Below are positions 7,215-16,011 of a DNA stretch of 64,000 nt, piece after piece. The notes beneath the pieces are model-generated. The model was not told the origin of the DNA, did no database searches, and worked only from the letters and a program-made list of their open reading frames with translations. The position numbers were made by a program, and so were the translations under genes. Position 1 is the first letter of the stretch. Each line of letters opens with the position of its first letter. The stretch is from an uncultured Allofournierella sp. (GTDB lineage Bacteria; Bacillota; Clostridia; Oscillospirales; Ruminococcaceae): contig CALWNE010000053.1 in the NCBI GenBank assembly GCA_944382705.1, forward strand, positions 1-64,000, read 5' to 3'.

Positions 7215-8513
7215 TTACTGGCCGGACTGTTCCTCAAGCACCACCGGGGGGAAGTGAATGTGCCCCCAGTAGCTTTCCCATTTGGTAAGGGTACGGTCCG
7301 AATTGGTGATTTCAAAGGCGAACTGTTCGGCGGGCATATCCAGGCAGACAGCACAGGAGGGCTCCCGCTCGAACACATCCAGATAAAAGAAATACTGCCC
7401 CTCGCTCAACAGAGAGGTGTCAAAACAAAAGGTGGTGGTGTACAGCTTGCCGGGCTGGGCAGGCCCCAGGGTAATGGGGTGGGTAATGCCGATGGACTCG
7501 GCATCCCGGTAGCGGATTTCCAGCTTCATGTTCACGGCATCAAAGTGCTGGAAGGCACGCCAGAACAGCTGCACCCGCAGCGGCTCGCCGCTGGCATACA
7601 CACTGCTTTCCTTGCCCACAAACAGCACCCGGTCCACAAACAGGCGGCTGGCAGCACCCGGCACCAGCCGGTTGCAGTTGGTAAGGTCGTAATCCACAAT
7701 GTTTACATCGGTGGTATCCATATAAATGGCAATGGCGGTATCCACATCGCCGTCGTACAGAACCCGGCCCTTATCCAGCACAATGCACCGGGTGCACAGC
7801 TGCCGGATGGTGCTCATGTTATGGCTCACATACAGTACGGTACGGCCCTCCTGGTTGGCCACATCCCCCATCTTGCCCAGGCACTTTTGCTGGAACTTCA
7901 TATCGCCAACGGCCAGCACCTCGTCCATAATCATGATTTCGCTGTCCAGATGGGCGGCCACCGCAAAGGCCAGCTTTACAAACATACCGCTGGAATACCG
8001 CTTTACCGGGGTGTCGATGAAATCGCCGCATTCCGAAAAGGCGATAATCTGGTCCAGCTTGGAGTCCACCTCCGCCTTGCTCATGCCCAAAATGGCACCG
8101 TTCATGTAGATGTTTTCCCGGCCGGTCATCTCCTGGTTAAAGCCGGTGCCCACCTCCAGCATACTGGCGATGCGCCCCTTGATGCGGATTTCCCCCTCGC
8201 TGGGGGCGGTGATGCGGCTGAGCAGCTTGAGCAGGGTGGACTTGCCTGCGCCGTTACGGCCGATGATGCCCACGGCCTCGCCCTTGTAGATGGTCAAATC
8301 CACCCCATTCAGGGCCATAAAGGTTTGGCCAAACAGCCGGGTATCGGTGCCCAGGGGCAGGTTGGGGTCCTCCTTGCCGCGGATGCGGGCCCACCAGCTT
8401 TGCAGGTCGGCAGTAAGAGTACCGCCGCCAATCTGGCCTAGCTTGTACTGCTTTTTCAGCCCTTCCACCTGAATGACAGGCTCTTTGTTGCTTGTAGATG
8501 CAGTGCTTTGCAT
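7215..8513 (-). CDS. Polysaccharide ABC exporter ATPase with C-terminal cargo domain (Wzt-like)
   Basis: 432 residues. The ATPase domain has Walker A GRNGAGKST, signature YSSGM, Walker B IMIMDEVLAVGD and switch His in YVSHN. After about residue 260 comes a beta-rich domain of some 150 residues (NIVDYDLTNCNRL to ITNSDRTLTKWESY) that matches the Wzt_C type which binds the finished chain in O-antigen export. Partner permease is immediately upstream (16-base gap). The ATG at 8513 has AAAGGAGAG upstream; the open frame extends 15 codons further but without support. Presumably it energises export of the chain built by the neighbouring transferases. Confidence 0.9.
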   Translation of the reverse strand: MQSTASTSNKEPVIQVEGLKKQYKLGQIGGGTLTADLQSWWARIRGKEDPNLPLGTDTRLFGQTFMALNGVDLTIYKGEAVGIIGRNGAGKSTLLKLLSRITAPSEGEIRIKGRIASMLEVGTGFNQEMTGRENIYMNGAILGMSKAEVDSKLDQIIAFSECGDFIDTPVKRYSSGMFVKLAFAVAAHLDSEIMIMDEVLAVGDMKFQQKCLGKMGDVANQEGRTVLYVSHNMSTIRQLCTRCIVLDKGRVLYDGDVDTAIAIYMDTTDVNIVDYDLTNCNRLVPGAASRLFVDRVLFVGKESSVYASGEPLRVQLFWRAFQHFDAVNMKLEIRYRDAESIGITHPITLGPAQPGKLYTTTFCFDTSLLSEGQYFFYLDVFEREPSCAVCLDMPAEQFAFEITNSDRTLTKWESYWGHIHFPPVVLEEQSGQ

Positions 8514-8529
8514 AGTGGCTCTCCTTTGG

Positions 8530-9402
8530 TCAAACGGTGTCCATAAAGGTTTTTTCAATGCGGCTGAACAAAATCACACCCAGTGCCAGCAGCACAAGGG
8601 TGACTGCCAGGCTGTACACAAGGCTGCCCACATCCACGCTGCCGCAGCCCAGCAGAGCCAGGCGAAAAGCCTGAATGGGGGCGGTCATGGGATTAAAGCG
8701 CACCACAGCCTGCAGCAGCGGCTGGCTGCCCAGGGTGGTGGTGGAGTACATCACCGGTGTGGCGTACATCCAAACCTGCACGCCAAACCCCACAGCAATG
8801 GCCAGGTCACGGTACTTGGTGGTCAGGCTGGAAACAATAATACCCACACCAAGCCCCAGCAGCATTACCTGCACCAGCACCACCGGCAGGTACAGTACCC
8901 AGCCGGTAAGCTGGAACTGGCTGCCCTGGCCCAGAGGGGTGCAGGCAAACAACACCCAGAAGCACAGGAACATGGCAAACTGAATCATGCAGTTGATAAC
9001 CGCCGTGAGCACCTGGGACAAAGGAATAGTAAGCCGGGGGAAATACACCTTGCCAAACACGCTGGCGTTGGTCACAAAGGTGTTGGCGGTGTTGTTGATG
9101 CAGGAGGCAAACAGCGTCCACAGGGTGTTGCCGGCCATAATAAACAAAAAGCTGGGCACCCCTTCGGTGGGCAGCTTGGCGATGCCCCCAAAAATTACAT
9201 TGAACAAAATGGTGGTAATGAGGGGGTTAAGCAGAATCCAGAGCGGGCCCAGAATGGTCTGCTTATACAAAATAGCAAAATTGCGCTTGGTAAACAGCAC
9301 CACCAGGTCACGGTAGCGCCACAGCTCCTTAAAATCAATGTCAAACCAGCCGGTGCGTGGCCGGATGATGGTGTCCCAGTGGGGTTCGGTTGGTGTTTGC
9401 AT
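8530..9402 (-). CDS. Polysaccharide ABC-2 exporter permease (Wzm-like)
   Basis: 290 residues with about six membrane segments after a cytoplasmic N-terminus. YKQTILGPLWILLNPL and VYFPRLTIPLSQ are typical of the TagG/Wzm family. ATG 9402 is preferred over GTG 9408 because AAGGGAG then lies at the normal distance. First gene of an operon with its own promoter (9480-9508), followed by the matching ATPase. Exports a lipid-linked or otherwise capped glycan across the membrane. Confidence 0.9.
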   Translation of the reverse strand: MQTPTEPHWDTIIRPRTGWFDIDFKELWRYRDLVVLFTKRNFAILYKQTILGPLWILLNPLITTILFNVIFGGIAKLPTEGVPSFLFIMAGNTLWTLFASCINNTANTFVTNASVFGKVYFPRLTIPLSQVLTAVINCMIQFAMFLCFWVLFACTPLGQGSQFQLTGWVLYLPVVLVQVMLLGLGVGIIVSSLTTKYRDLAIAVGFGVQVWMYATPVMYSTTTLGSQPLLQAVVRFNPMTAPIQAFRLALLGCGSVDVGSLVYSLAVTLVLLALGVILFSRIEKTFMDTV

Positions 9403-9474
9403 CAGCACACTCCCTTTACAGGGGCCGCTCCCAAAGCAAGGGATGACCCGGTTGAATTTATTGTAAAAAATATC

Positions 9475-9508
9475 GTGCTATTATAGCACAAAAAGGCACG
9501 AAAAGCAA
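9475..9508 (-). promoter_or_regulatory. Promoter of the exporter operon, -10 inside a palindrome
   Basis: Minus strand: -35 TTGCTT (9508-9503), 17-base spacer, -10 TATAAT (9485-9480). The -10 is centred in the perfect palindrome GTGCTATTATAGCAC (9475-9489), which may be an operator. Confidence 0.65.
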
Positions 9509-9514
9509 AAACAG

Positions 9515-10573
9515 CTAGTTGCCAGGGGCTGGGCAGAACATCTGCCCAATGGCCTGGGCCTTGCCGTACAAATCCGGGTTTGTTTGCCGCAGCTGCCACA
9601 GCCAGCTTACCAGCCGGGGGCTGCGCAGTGCCAGGGCGGTGGCCAGGGGGGCATAATAGCCCATGCGCCACAGCTGGCGGCACAGCTCCTTGCAGCAGGG
9701 CTGTGCCATAAACTGGGCAACCCTTTTGCGCCGCTGGGCTGGGGTGCCTGGGCCACGGTTCAGTTCATCGGTTATGCCAAAGCAGAGGGTGGTCAGGTAG
9801 CTGTGCCACACATGCACCAGGTCGGCAGGGGGGCAGTTCCGCGCCCTGCAATCTGCCAGCAGACGGGCAAACAGCCGGGTCCAGAGCTGGCAGAAATCGC
9901 TGCGATACCGCTGGGTCAGACTGTCCGGATTAGGGCCCTGTTCATAAAAGGTTTGTGGTTCTTTAAGTTGAAAGAACCCTTCCCCTGTGCCAGCAAACCA
10001 GCGGTTGGCATAATCCAGGCAGAACAGTAAATCTTCGCCCAAAGAATAGGCCGGGTCAAAGCGCAGGGGGATGCCTTCCTCCAGCACCGACCGCTTGTAT
10101 AGCTTGTTCCAGGGCATGGAAAGGCAGCAGTCCCGGTACACATAGGCCAGTTTTTCCGGCCCCAGCAGCTGCCCTTCGCCGCTGGGAGCGGCAGGCAGCT
10201 GCTGGGGGCTGGTTGTGATGTGGGGCCAAACCACCCACCGCTGGGGGTGCAGGGTTTGGGCGGCAAGCGCACTTTCCAGCGCATGGGGGGCCAGAACATC
10301 GTCCGCATCCACAAACACAATCCACTCTCCCACAGCGGCGGCCAGCCCTGCATTGCGGGCCTGGCTTACTCCGGCATTGGCCTGGTGAATCACCTGAATG
10401 CGCTCATCTGCCGTGGCCAGCACATCGCACAGCTGGCCGCTGCCATCGGTACTGCCGTCGTCCACCAAAAGCAGCTGGAAATCTCGAAAACTCTGGCTGG
10501 AGATACTCTGCACACAGCGGCCCAGGGTGTGAATGGCCCGGTACACCGGCACAATAATGGTAACAGTGGGCAT
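9515..10573 (-). CDS. Glycosyltransferase family 2
   Basis: 352 residues, inverting GT-A fold. VTIIVPVYRA begins the nucleotide-binding domain, LLVDDGSTDGSG follows, and IVFVDADDVLAPH has the DxD metal motif. The rest (PWNKLYKRSVLE, FDPAYSLGEDLLF) resembles the capsule/teichoic-type GT2 enzymes in this locus. Start ATG 10573 with GGAGG upstream. Last gene of the eleven-gene array that reads from 21649; no strong hairpin follows, so some read-through into the exporter operon is possible. Confidence 0.87.
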   Translation of the reverse strand: MPTVTIIVPVYRAIHTLGRCVQSISSQSFRDFQLLLVDDGSTDGSGQLCDVLATADERIQVIHQANAGVSQARNAGLAAAVGEWIVFVDADDVLAPHALESALAAQTLHPQRWVVWPHITTSPQQLPAAPSGEGQLLGPEKLAYVYRDCCLSMPWNKLYKRSVLEEGIPLRFDPAYSLGEDLLFCLDYANRWFAGTGEGFFQLKEPQTFYEQGPNPDSLTQRYRSDFCQLWTRLFARLLADCRARNCPPADLVHVWHSYLTTLCFGITDELNRGPGTPAQRRKRVAQFMAQPCCKELCRQLWRMGYYAPLATALALRSPRLVSWLWQLRQTNPDLYGKAQAIGQMFCPAPGN

Positions 10574-10607
10574 AAATCCGCTGCCTCCTTGCAAAAAAGT
10601 AAATGGG

Positions 10608-11819
10608 TCAGGGAATCAGGGCTTGCTGGGCGTGCAGCGCAGCCACAAATTCCCGGTAGAATGCCTGGGGCGAATACCGCTGCGCCACCGCCGTGCCTGC
10701 CAGGGCCATCTCCCTGCATTGCTGGGGAGACTGGTAAAGCTGGTGGATGGCCTGGGCCAGCAGCTGGGGCAGCTGGGGGGTGCGGGGCAGCACCAGGGCC
10801 TTGCTGCCCGCCAGGTACTCCGGCATACCGCCGCTTTCGGTGGCGATAATGGGAATGCCGCAGGCCATGGCTTCCATGCACACAAGCCCGGCGGCCTCCT
10901 CCACCAAGGTGGGGATGCAGCAAACATTGGCGCAGCGGTAGTATTGGGGCAGCTGTTCGTTGGGCACAAAGCCTGTAAATTGAATCCGGCTGCCCAGGGC
11001 CTGGGCCTTGGTTTTCAGCTTGGTCAAAAAGGGGCTTTCCTGGCTTTGGGCAAAAAAGGGACTGCCCACAATGAGCAGTTTTGCAGGAAGGGTATCCCCC
11101 AAAAGAGCAATGGCATCCATCAGGGGTTCAATGCCTTTTTCCTCAATGACCCGGCCGCAGTACAGCACCACAAAATCCTCCGGCGCAAGGCCCAGGCTGC
11201 GGCGCAGGGCCCCATCCGGCGTGCCGGGGGTAAAACGGCTGCAATCAATGCAGTTGTGCACCAGGTGTGCAGCTTGGGGCTGCAGCTGGCTGGTGGCAAG
11301 GTATTCGGAACGGAGAAAGTGGCTTAAAGCAAGAATTCCCCCAAACATACGATCCATGTAAGGGTTGGAGTGGCTGTGCCCATGGAGATGAAACAGGCAC
11401 CGCTGAGGCCCGGCCCAGCGGCTTAAAGCCCCAAACTGCATGGGGTTGCCGCCCTCTGCCACCAAAAAATCCGGGCGGGGCCCCTGGCGCAGCTGGTCCA
11501 GAACTGCGTTGTACCATGGGTCGGAGGGAGGCAGCATTCCCTGGCACCGCTGCCAGATGGCCCGTGCACGGTCCAGCGGATGGGGTGAGGGCTGGGGCAG
11601 ATACAGCATTTTGGTGTGGCGGTAGCCAGCAGCCTTTTGCTGAGCCTGGGGGTGGGGGATGGAGGCGCAAACCAGAGAGAGCAGACCTTGTTGTTCGTTC
11701 TGCTCCATTAAATGGGTGAGCAGGGTTTCCACCGCGCCGCCCTGCACCTGGGGCAGGGGCAGCACGGGAGGCGGCACCAGAACCACCTGCAACGGCTGTT
11801 TAAAGGGAGTGTGGCTCAT
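10608..11819 (-). CDS. Glycosyltransferase family 4
   Basis: 403 residues, GT-B fold. The N-terminus has LPQVQGGAVETLL (glycine loop); the donor half has VLYCGRVIEEKGIEPL, VPNEQLPQYY and EEAAGLVCMEAMACG with the two conserved glutamates. Start ATG 11819 has AGGAGG upstream and overlaps the stop of the preceding gene (ATGA), which argues for translational coupling in the array. Linkage specificity not readable. Confidence 0.87.
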   Translation of the reverse strand: MSHTPFKQPLQVVLVPPPVLPLPQVQGGAVETLLTHLMEQNEQQGLLSLVCASIPHPQAQQKAAGYRHTKMLYLPQPSPHPLDRARAIWQRCQGMLPPSDPWYNAVLDQLRQGPRPDFLVAEGGNPMQFGALSRWAGPQRCLFHLHGHSHSNPYMDRMFGGILALSHFLRSEYLATSQLQPQAAHLVHNCIDCSRFTPGTPDGALRRSLGLAPEDFVVLYCGRVIEEKGIEPLMDAIALLGDTLPAKLLIVGSPFFAQSQESPFLTKLKTKAQALGSRIQFTGFVPNEQLPQYYRCANVCCIPTLVEEAAGLVCMEAMACGIPIIATESGGMPEYLAGSKALVLPRTPQLPQLLAQAIHQLYQSPQQCREMALAGTAVAQRYSPQAFYREFVAALHAQQALIP

Positions 11820-12820
11820 GGGGTTTCCTCCTGTTGGGAATGGGTTACAGGGCAAAGCAGGCCCACAGGGGTGAGACACCAGCGCACCGCCGAGCATTTT
11901 TGCCAAAAATCAAGCTGAGAGCTGGCAGGCAGGTGGCCAAGGAGCGGCCGCAAATTGCGCTGCTGCTGGGCCATGGCCTGCTGCAAGGCAGGGGTGGGGG
12001 CCTGCCTTGCCTGGGCACAAAAGCACAAAAATTGCTTCCAGCACATGGCATAGGCAGTTTCAATCAGCTGGGAGCGGTGGGGGAACTGCTCTTTAAAAAA
12101 GCGGTACCGGTCAATTTCCGCTTCTACCTGCTGAAAGGCCTGGGGGGTTAATCCGCTGTGGCACAGGCTGCCGCTGCGTACCCGATAGCGGTACAATACC
12201 TCATCCAGACAAACCACCCGCTGGCACTGGGCCAGCATCCGGTGGGAAATCAGATTGTCCTCTCCGTGGGACTTGCCGGGGGTAAAGCGCAGATGCTGCC
12301 ACACCGTGGCACGGTACAGCTTGTTCCACACCACCGAATAACAGGGGCCATGGGAGCCGAACAGACATTCCAGAAGGTCCTGGCCGCAGAACACACCGGT
12401 GGCGGCGGGCAGGGTGCAGCGAGGGGGGGCATTGCTGGTGCCATCCTCCCGCACATCCTCCACAGCGCACATGGCCATATCCGCCTGATGCTGCTGGCAA
12501 GCCTGGTAGAGGGTTTGCAAAAACTCGCCGCAGAGGATATCGTCGGAATCCACAAAGGAAAGATACTCTCCCTGTGCCTGCTCAATTCCGTGGTTGCGGG
12601 CTACGGAAGGCCCCTGGTTGGGCTGGCAGATAACCCGGATGCGGGCGTCCTTTTGTGCCAGCTGGCAGCACAGCTCCCGGCTGCCGTCGGTGGAACCATC
12701 GTCAACCAGCAGCAGCTCAAAGTCGGCAAAAGATTGGGCAAGAATGCTTTCCACACAGGCGGAAAGCCAGGCTTTTGCGTTGTAGACCGGCACAATCACA
12801 CTAATGGCAGGGCGTGACAT
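11816..12820 (-). CDS. Glycosyltransferase family 2
   Basis: 334 residues. ISVIVPVYNAKAWL, LLVDDGSTDGSREL and YLSFVDSDDIL are the core GT2 motifs. VWNKLYRATVW and HGEDNLISH in the second half are shared with the neighbouring transferases, indicating a paralogous series. The start is between ATG 12820 and TTG 12826; the ribosome site GGAG is better spaced for the TTG, but I list the ATG. Overlaps the next gene by four bases. Confidence 0.86.
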   Translation of the reverse strand: MSRPAISVIVPVYNAKAWLSACVESILAQSFADFELLLVDDGSTDGSRELCCQLAQKDARIRVICQPNQGPSVARNHGIEQAQGEYLSFVDSDDILCGEFLQTLYQACQQHQADMAMCAVEDVREDGTSNAPPRCTLPAATGVFCGQDLLECLFGSHGPCYSVVWNKLYRATVWQHLRFTPGKSHGEDNLISHRMLAQCQRVVCLDEVLYRYRVRSGSLCHSGLTPQAFQQVEAEIDRYRFFKEQFPHRSQLIETAYAMCWKQFLCFCAQARQAPTPALQQAMAQQQRNLRPLLGHLPASSQLDFWQKCSAVRWCLTPVGLLCPVTHSQQEETP

Positions 12821-12826
12821 AAACAA

Positions 12827-13849
12827 TCAAGGCTCCTTTCGGGGGGTTAACAAGCGGCCCCAGCAGCAGGCCAGGCCATAGACCAGATGGGGACAAGCAC
12901 AGAACCCGGCGGCCCGCAGCCGTGCCGGCAGCGACAGGTGGGGGCTAAGGAGTAAATCCTTCATCAGGCTGCGCAGGTGTTTCAAATGAGGCGTAAAGGC
13001 AGGCCCGGCCTGGGCCATGGCACCGGCGGCGTGGGCCTGGTGCCAGAGGGTGTAAAATAGGTTCCAGTACCGCACAACGGCCCAGGGCCGGTACAGGGCA
13101 GCACGCTGGGGCTGGGCCGAAAAATAGCACAGCCAGTTCCAGTACATCCGCAAATCGTCCAGCTTGCGCAGCGAAAACAGGTCGGCCTGGGTAATCTGGC
13201 CTTCCCGGGAGCGGTAGTGGTATAAAACTTTATCCAGGCAAACCATCTGTTCCCCTTCAAACACCAGATGAAGCACGCTGGCATCATCGCCAAAGTGCAT
13301 GGTCTCGTCGTAATGAATGCCCTTCTCCCGGAAGGTGCGGATGTCGAACAATTTGTTCCAGCTTAAAGGGCCGTAAAAACGCCCGGTACGAAAGGCCTCC
13401 AGCAAAAGCTCCTGGGCATCCCTCACGCCGGTTTGCTCCACCGTAACCCCCTGGGAGGGGATGGGCTGGCCGTTTTGGTCGATGCAGTCGCCGCAGCAGG
13501 CGGCAATTCGTGCACCAGACTGGCAGATGGCCTCGTAAAGGGTCTGGTACATGGTGGGCTCCGCCACATCGTCTCCGTTCACAAAGCCCACATACCGCCC
13601 CCGGGCTTGGTCCAGCCCCGCATTGGCGGCAGAGGCAGGCCCGCCGTTTGGCTTATGAATCACCCGGATGCGGGGGTCCAGCTTGGCCAGCTGGTCACAC
13701 AAGGCACCGCTGCCATAGGGACAGCCGTCGTCTACCAGCAGCAGTTCAAAATCCGTAAAGGATTGGGCCAGTATGCTTTGCACCGTTTGGGGCAGATAGT
13801 CCCGCACATTATAAACGGTGGTAATGATGGACAAAATGGGGTCAGCCAT
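12827..13849 (-). CDS. Glycosyltransferase family 2 with altered metal motif
   Basis: 340 residues. ILSIITTVYNVRDYL and LLVDDGCPYGSG mark the nucleotide-binding region. Where paralogues have VDADD, this one reads YVGFVNGDDVAEP, so the first Asp is replaced by Asn while two Asp remain. Such NGDD variants occur in active GT2 enzymes, so loss of activity cannot be assumed. ATG 13849 is preferred to ATG 13855 because AAGGAG is then 7 bases away. The gap to the next gene downstream is only 6 bases. Confidence 0.84.
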   Translation of the reverse strand: MADPILSIITTVYNVRDYLPQTVQSILAQSFTDFELLLVDDGCPYGSGALCDQLAKLDPRIRVIHKPNGGPASAANAGLDQARGRYVGFVNGDDVAEPTMYQTLYEAICQSGARIAACCGDCIDQNGQPIPSQGVTVEQTGVRDAQELLLEAFRTGRFYGPLSWNKLFDIRTFREKGIHYDETMHFGDDASVLHLVFEGEQMVCLDKVLYHYRSREGQITQADLFSLRKLDDLRMYWNWLCYFSAQPQRAALYRPWAVVRYWNLFYTLWHQAHAAGAMAQAGPAFTPHLKHLRSLMKDLLLSPHLSLPARLRAAGFCACPHLVYGLACCWGRLLTPRKEP

Positions 13850-13935
13850 GTACATTCTCCTTGTTGGGGTCTGGGCCTAGAGGCCCAAACCGGATTGCTG
13901 CCGCTCTGGTTCAGGCGGCAAAGCAGAAAAATTTT

Positions 13936-14973
13936 TTACAGCGTTAGCAGTGTGCGGATTTTTTGCACAAAGGACTGCTTGGAGCGCATGACAGCCGGCA
14001 GCAGGGCCATCCGAATGCTTTTGTGCTGGACGGCAAACCGCAAAAACTGGTGGTAGCGGCCCTCACGCTCCTCCAGCTGGGTGAGCAGGGCTGTATGCCA
14101 GATTTTGTTGCGGAACAGCTGTTCCAGGCCGGTTTTGCGCTGCTGAAGGGTGTAGTCCCGGCTGGAATCGGTCAGCAGGTCAAAAAAGCAGGCAGTGTCC
14201 CAGGGCAGCTGGGAGGCAACCAGGGGAGGATACAGCTGGGACTGGCCGCACTGCTCCAAAAAGTCCCGCACCAGGTGCAGAATGCGCTGGCTGTTTTCCA
14301 TATGTTCCAGGGAGGGTTGCCGGGTCAGCGTTTGGGGATGAGCCCAATATTCGTAATAACAGCTGCCAAGATGCTGAATCTTGTTGCAGTTTTTTAGGTA
14401 AGCGCAGTTGAAGGCGATGTCCTCACCGGTGCGCATGGATTCATCAAAACAAAGGCAATGCCCCTTAATCAGCTGGGTGCGGTAGACCTTGTTCCACAAT
14501 GCAAAAAACAAATTTGCCTGGTAGTACTCCACAAAATGGGGCCAGAACTCTGCCAGGGTTTGGGTAGAAAAGGCAGGGTAGGCAGCAGGGGTATCCTGGC
14601 TGTCGCTGCGAAAGACAAAATCAAAACTGACCAAATCCAGATTTTGATTTTCCATAGCCTGCACGCATTTTTCAAATGCCTTGGGCAGCAGAACATCGTC
14701 CGCATCCACAAAGGTGATGTAGCGGCCGTTGGCGGCCTCCACCCCTGCGTTGCGGGCGGCAGCTACCCCTTGCTTTGGCTGGGTGATTACCTTTACCCGT
14801 TCGTCCTGGCGGGCAAATTCTTCGCAGAGCTTCCGGCTTTCATCGGTGGAAGCATTGTCCACCAGAATCAGCTCAAACCAGGCAAAACTCTGGCTCAGCA
14901 CGCTTTCAACGCTTTTTTTTAGGTATTTTTCTGCATTGTAAACAGGGATGATGCAGCTTAATACAGTGGACAT
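13936..14973 (-). CDS. Glycosyltransferase family 2
   Basis: 345 residues. LSCIIPVYNAEKYLKK, LILVDNASTDESR (Asn in place of the usual Asp-Gly) and YITFVDADDVLLPK give the GT-A core. FALWNKVYRTQL and MRTGEDIAFNCAYL continue the pattern of the array paralogues. ATG 14973 has AAGGAGG upstream. An 86-base gap follows, with a short inverted repeat GGGCC/GGCCC (about 13875-13888) but no T-run, so it is not a clear terminator. Confidence 0.86.
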   Translation of the reverse strand: MSTVLSCIIPVYNAEKYLKKSVESVLSQSFAWFELILVDNASTDESRKLCEEFARQDERVKVITQPKQGVAAARNAGVEAANGRYITFVDADDVLLPKAFEKCVQAMENQNLDLVSFDFVFRSDSQDTPAAYPAFSTQTLAEFWPHFVEYYQANLFFALWNKVYRTQLIKGHCLCFDESMRTGEDIAFNCAYLKNCNKIQHLGSCYYEYWAHPQTLTRQPSLEHMENSQRILHLVRDFLEQCGQSQLYPPLVASQLPWDTACFFDLLTDSSRDYTLQQRKTGLEQLFRNKIWHTALLTQLEEREGRYHQFLRFAVQHKSIRMALLPAVMRSKQSFVQKIRTLLTL

Positions 14974-14997
14974 ACAAGGGAGTCCTCCTTGAACAAA

Positions 14998-16011
14998 TTA
15001 AAGTGAATGGGTGGTGCTGCACCGCAGCCAGCACCAAAGGGCCATGGGCAGTGCAAACCGAAGCTTGATGCAGAACCGATAGGGCAGGGCCAAAAGCCGG
15101 TTGGAATCGGCGGCAAACTTATGGGCAAGGGCCTGCCGGTACCTGGGTTCTGCAAGCAGCTGGCGGATAATCTGGCAGTATTGCCTCAGCGAAAGCGGGC
15201 CACGGCGCTCTATCAGATGGGACATCTGGGCAAGGGCTGTTTGGCCCATGCGGGCAGACAGCAGCCCTTCAAATTGCTGGGGAGAAAGGCCATAATGCAG
15301 GCAAAATTCCTCAAAAGTGCTGCGGGTGGCTTGTTCAACCTGCAAAAAGTCGGTGCGCAGCGAGCGGGACAGGGAGTTAAGGTTGCTTTGGTCGTAGGCA
15401 TAATATTCCTGGGGAATCATCCGCACAGCCCCACAGTGCTTGAGCACCTGGAGATTGAACATAAAATCCTCGTTGATGGGCAGGCTCACATCAAAGCGAA
15501 GCGTGCCGATGAGCTGGCGGCTGTAGAACTTATTGTAGGGGCAGGCAAACTGGCCGGTATCCACCAGATAGCGTTTGAAGTCACTGCGCAATTCCCCAAG
15601 GCTGGCATACAAAGCGTCGGGCAGTTTGGGCTCCGGAACGGGGGGGATATTCTGCACCCCAAAGATTAAAAGGTCTACTGGTGGGGTCAGCAGCTGGCCG
15701 ACGGCCTGGTACAGGCCGGGCAGCACCCAATCGTCTGCGTCCACAAACTGAATGTAGTGGCCCCGGGCCAGCTCCAGCCCTGCATTCCGGGCTGCACTGG
15801 CACCGCCGTTGGGCTGGTGTACCACCTGAATGCGTGCATCCTGGCGGGCCAGTTCATCGCACAGAGGGCCGCTGCCATCCTGGCTGCCGTCGTTCACCAA
15901 AATCAGTTCCAGGTCCTGGGGCGCCTGCTGCAAAATACTCTGCACACAGCGGGCCAGGGTTTTTTCTGCGTTGTATACCGGAACAATCACGCTGTAACAG
16001 GGGCAGCTCAT
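14998..16011 (-). CDS. Glycosyltransferase family 2
   Basis: 337 residues. YSVIVPVYNAEKTL, ILVNDGSQDGSG and YIQFVDADDWVLP are the core motifs; YNKFYSRQLIG and PINEDFMFNLQVL match the acceptor-side region of family members in capsule loci. The C-terminus is basic and hydrophobic, possibly amphipathic for membrane association. ATG 16011 has GGAGGG upstream and overlaps the previous stop as ATGA. Confidence 0.86.
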   Translation of the reverse strand: MSCPCYSVIVPVYNAEKTLARCVQSILQQAPQDLELILVNDGSQDGSGPLCDELARQDARIQVVHQPNGGASAARNAGLELARGHYIQFVDADDWVLPGLYQAVGQLLTPPVDLLIFGVQNIPPVPEPKLPDALYASLGELRSDFKRYLVDTGQFACPYNKFYSRQLIGTLRFDVSLPINEDFMFNLQVLKHCGAVRMIPQEYYAYDQSNLNSLSRSLRTDFLQVEQATRSTFEEFCLHYGLSPQQFEGLLSARMGQTALAQMSHLIERRGPLSLRQYCQIIRQLLAEPRYRQALAHKFAADSNRLLALPYRFCIKLRFALPMALWCWLRCSTTHSL

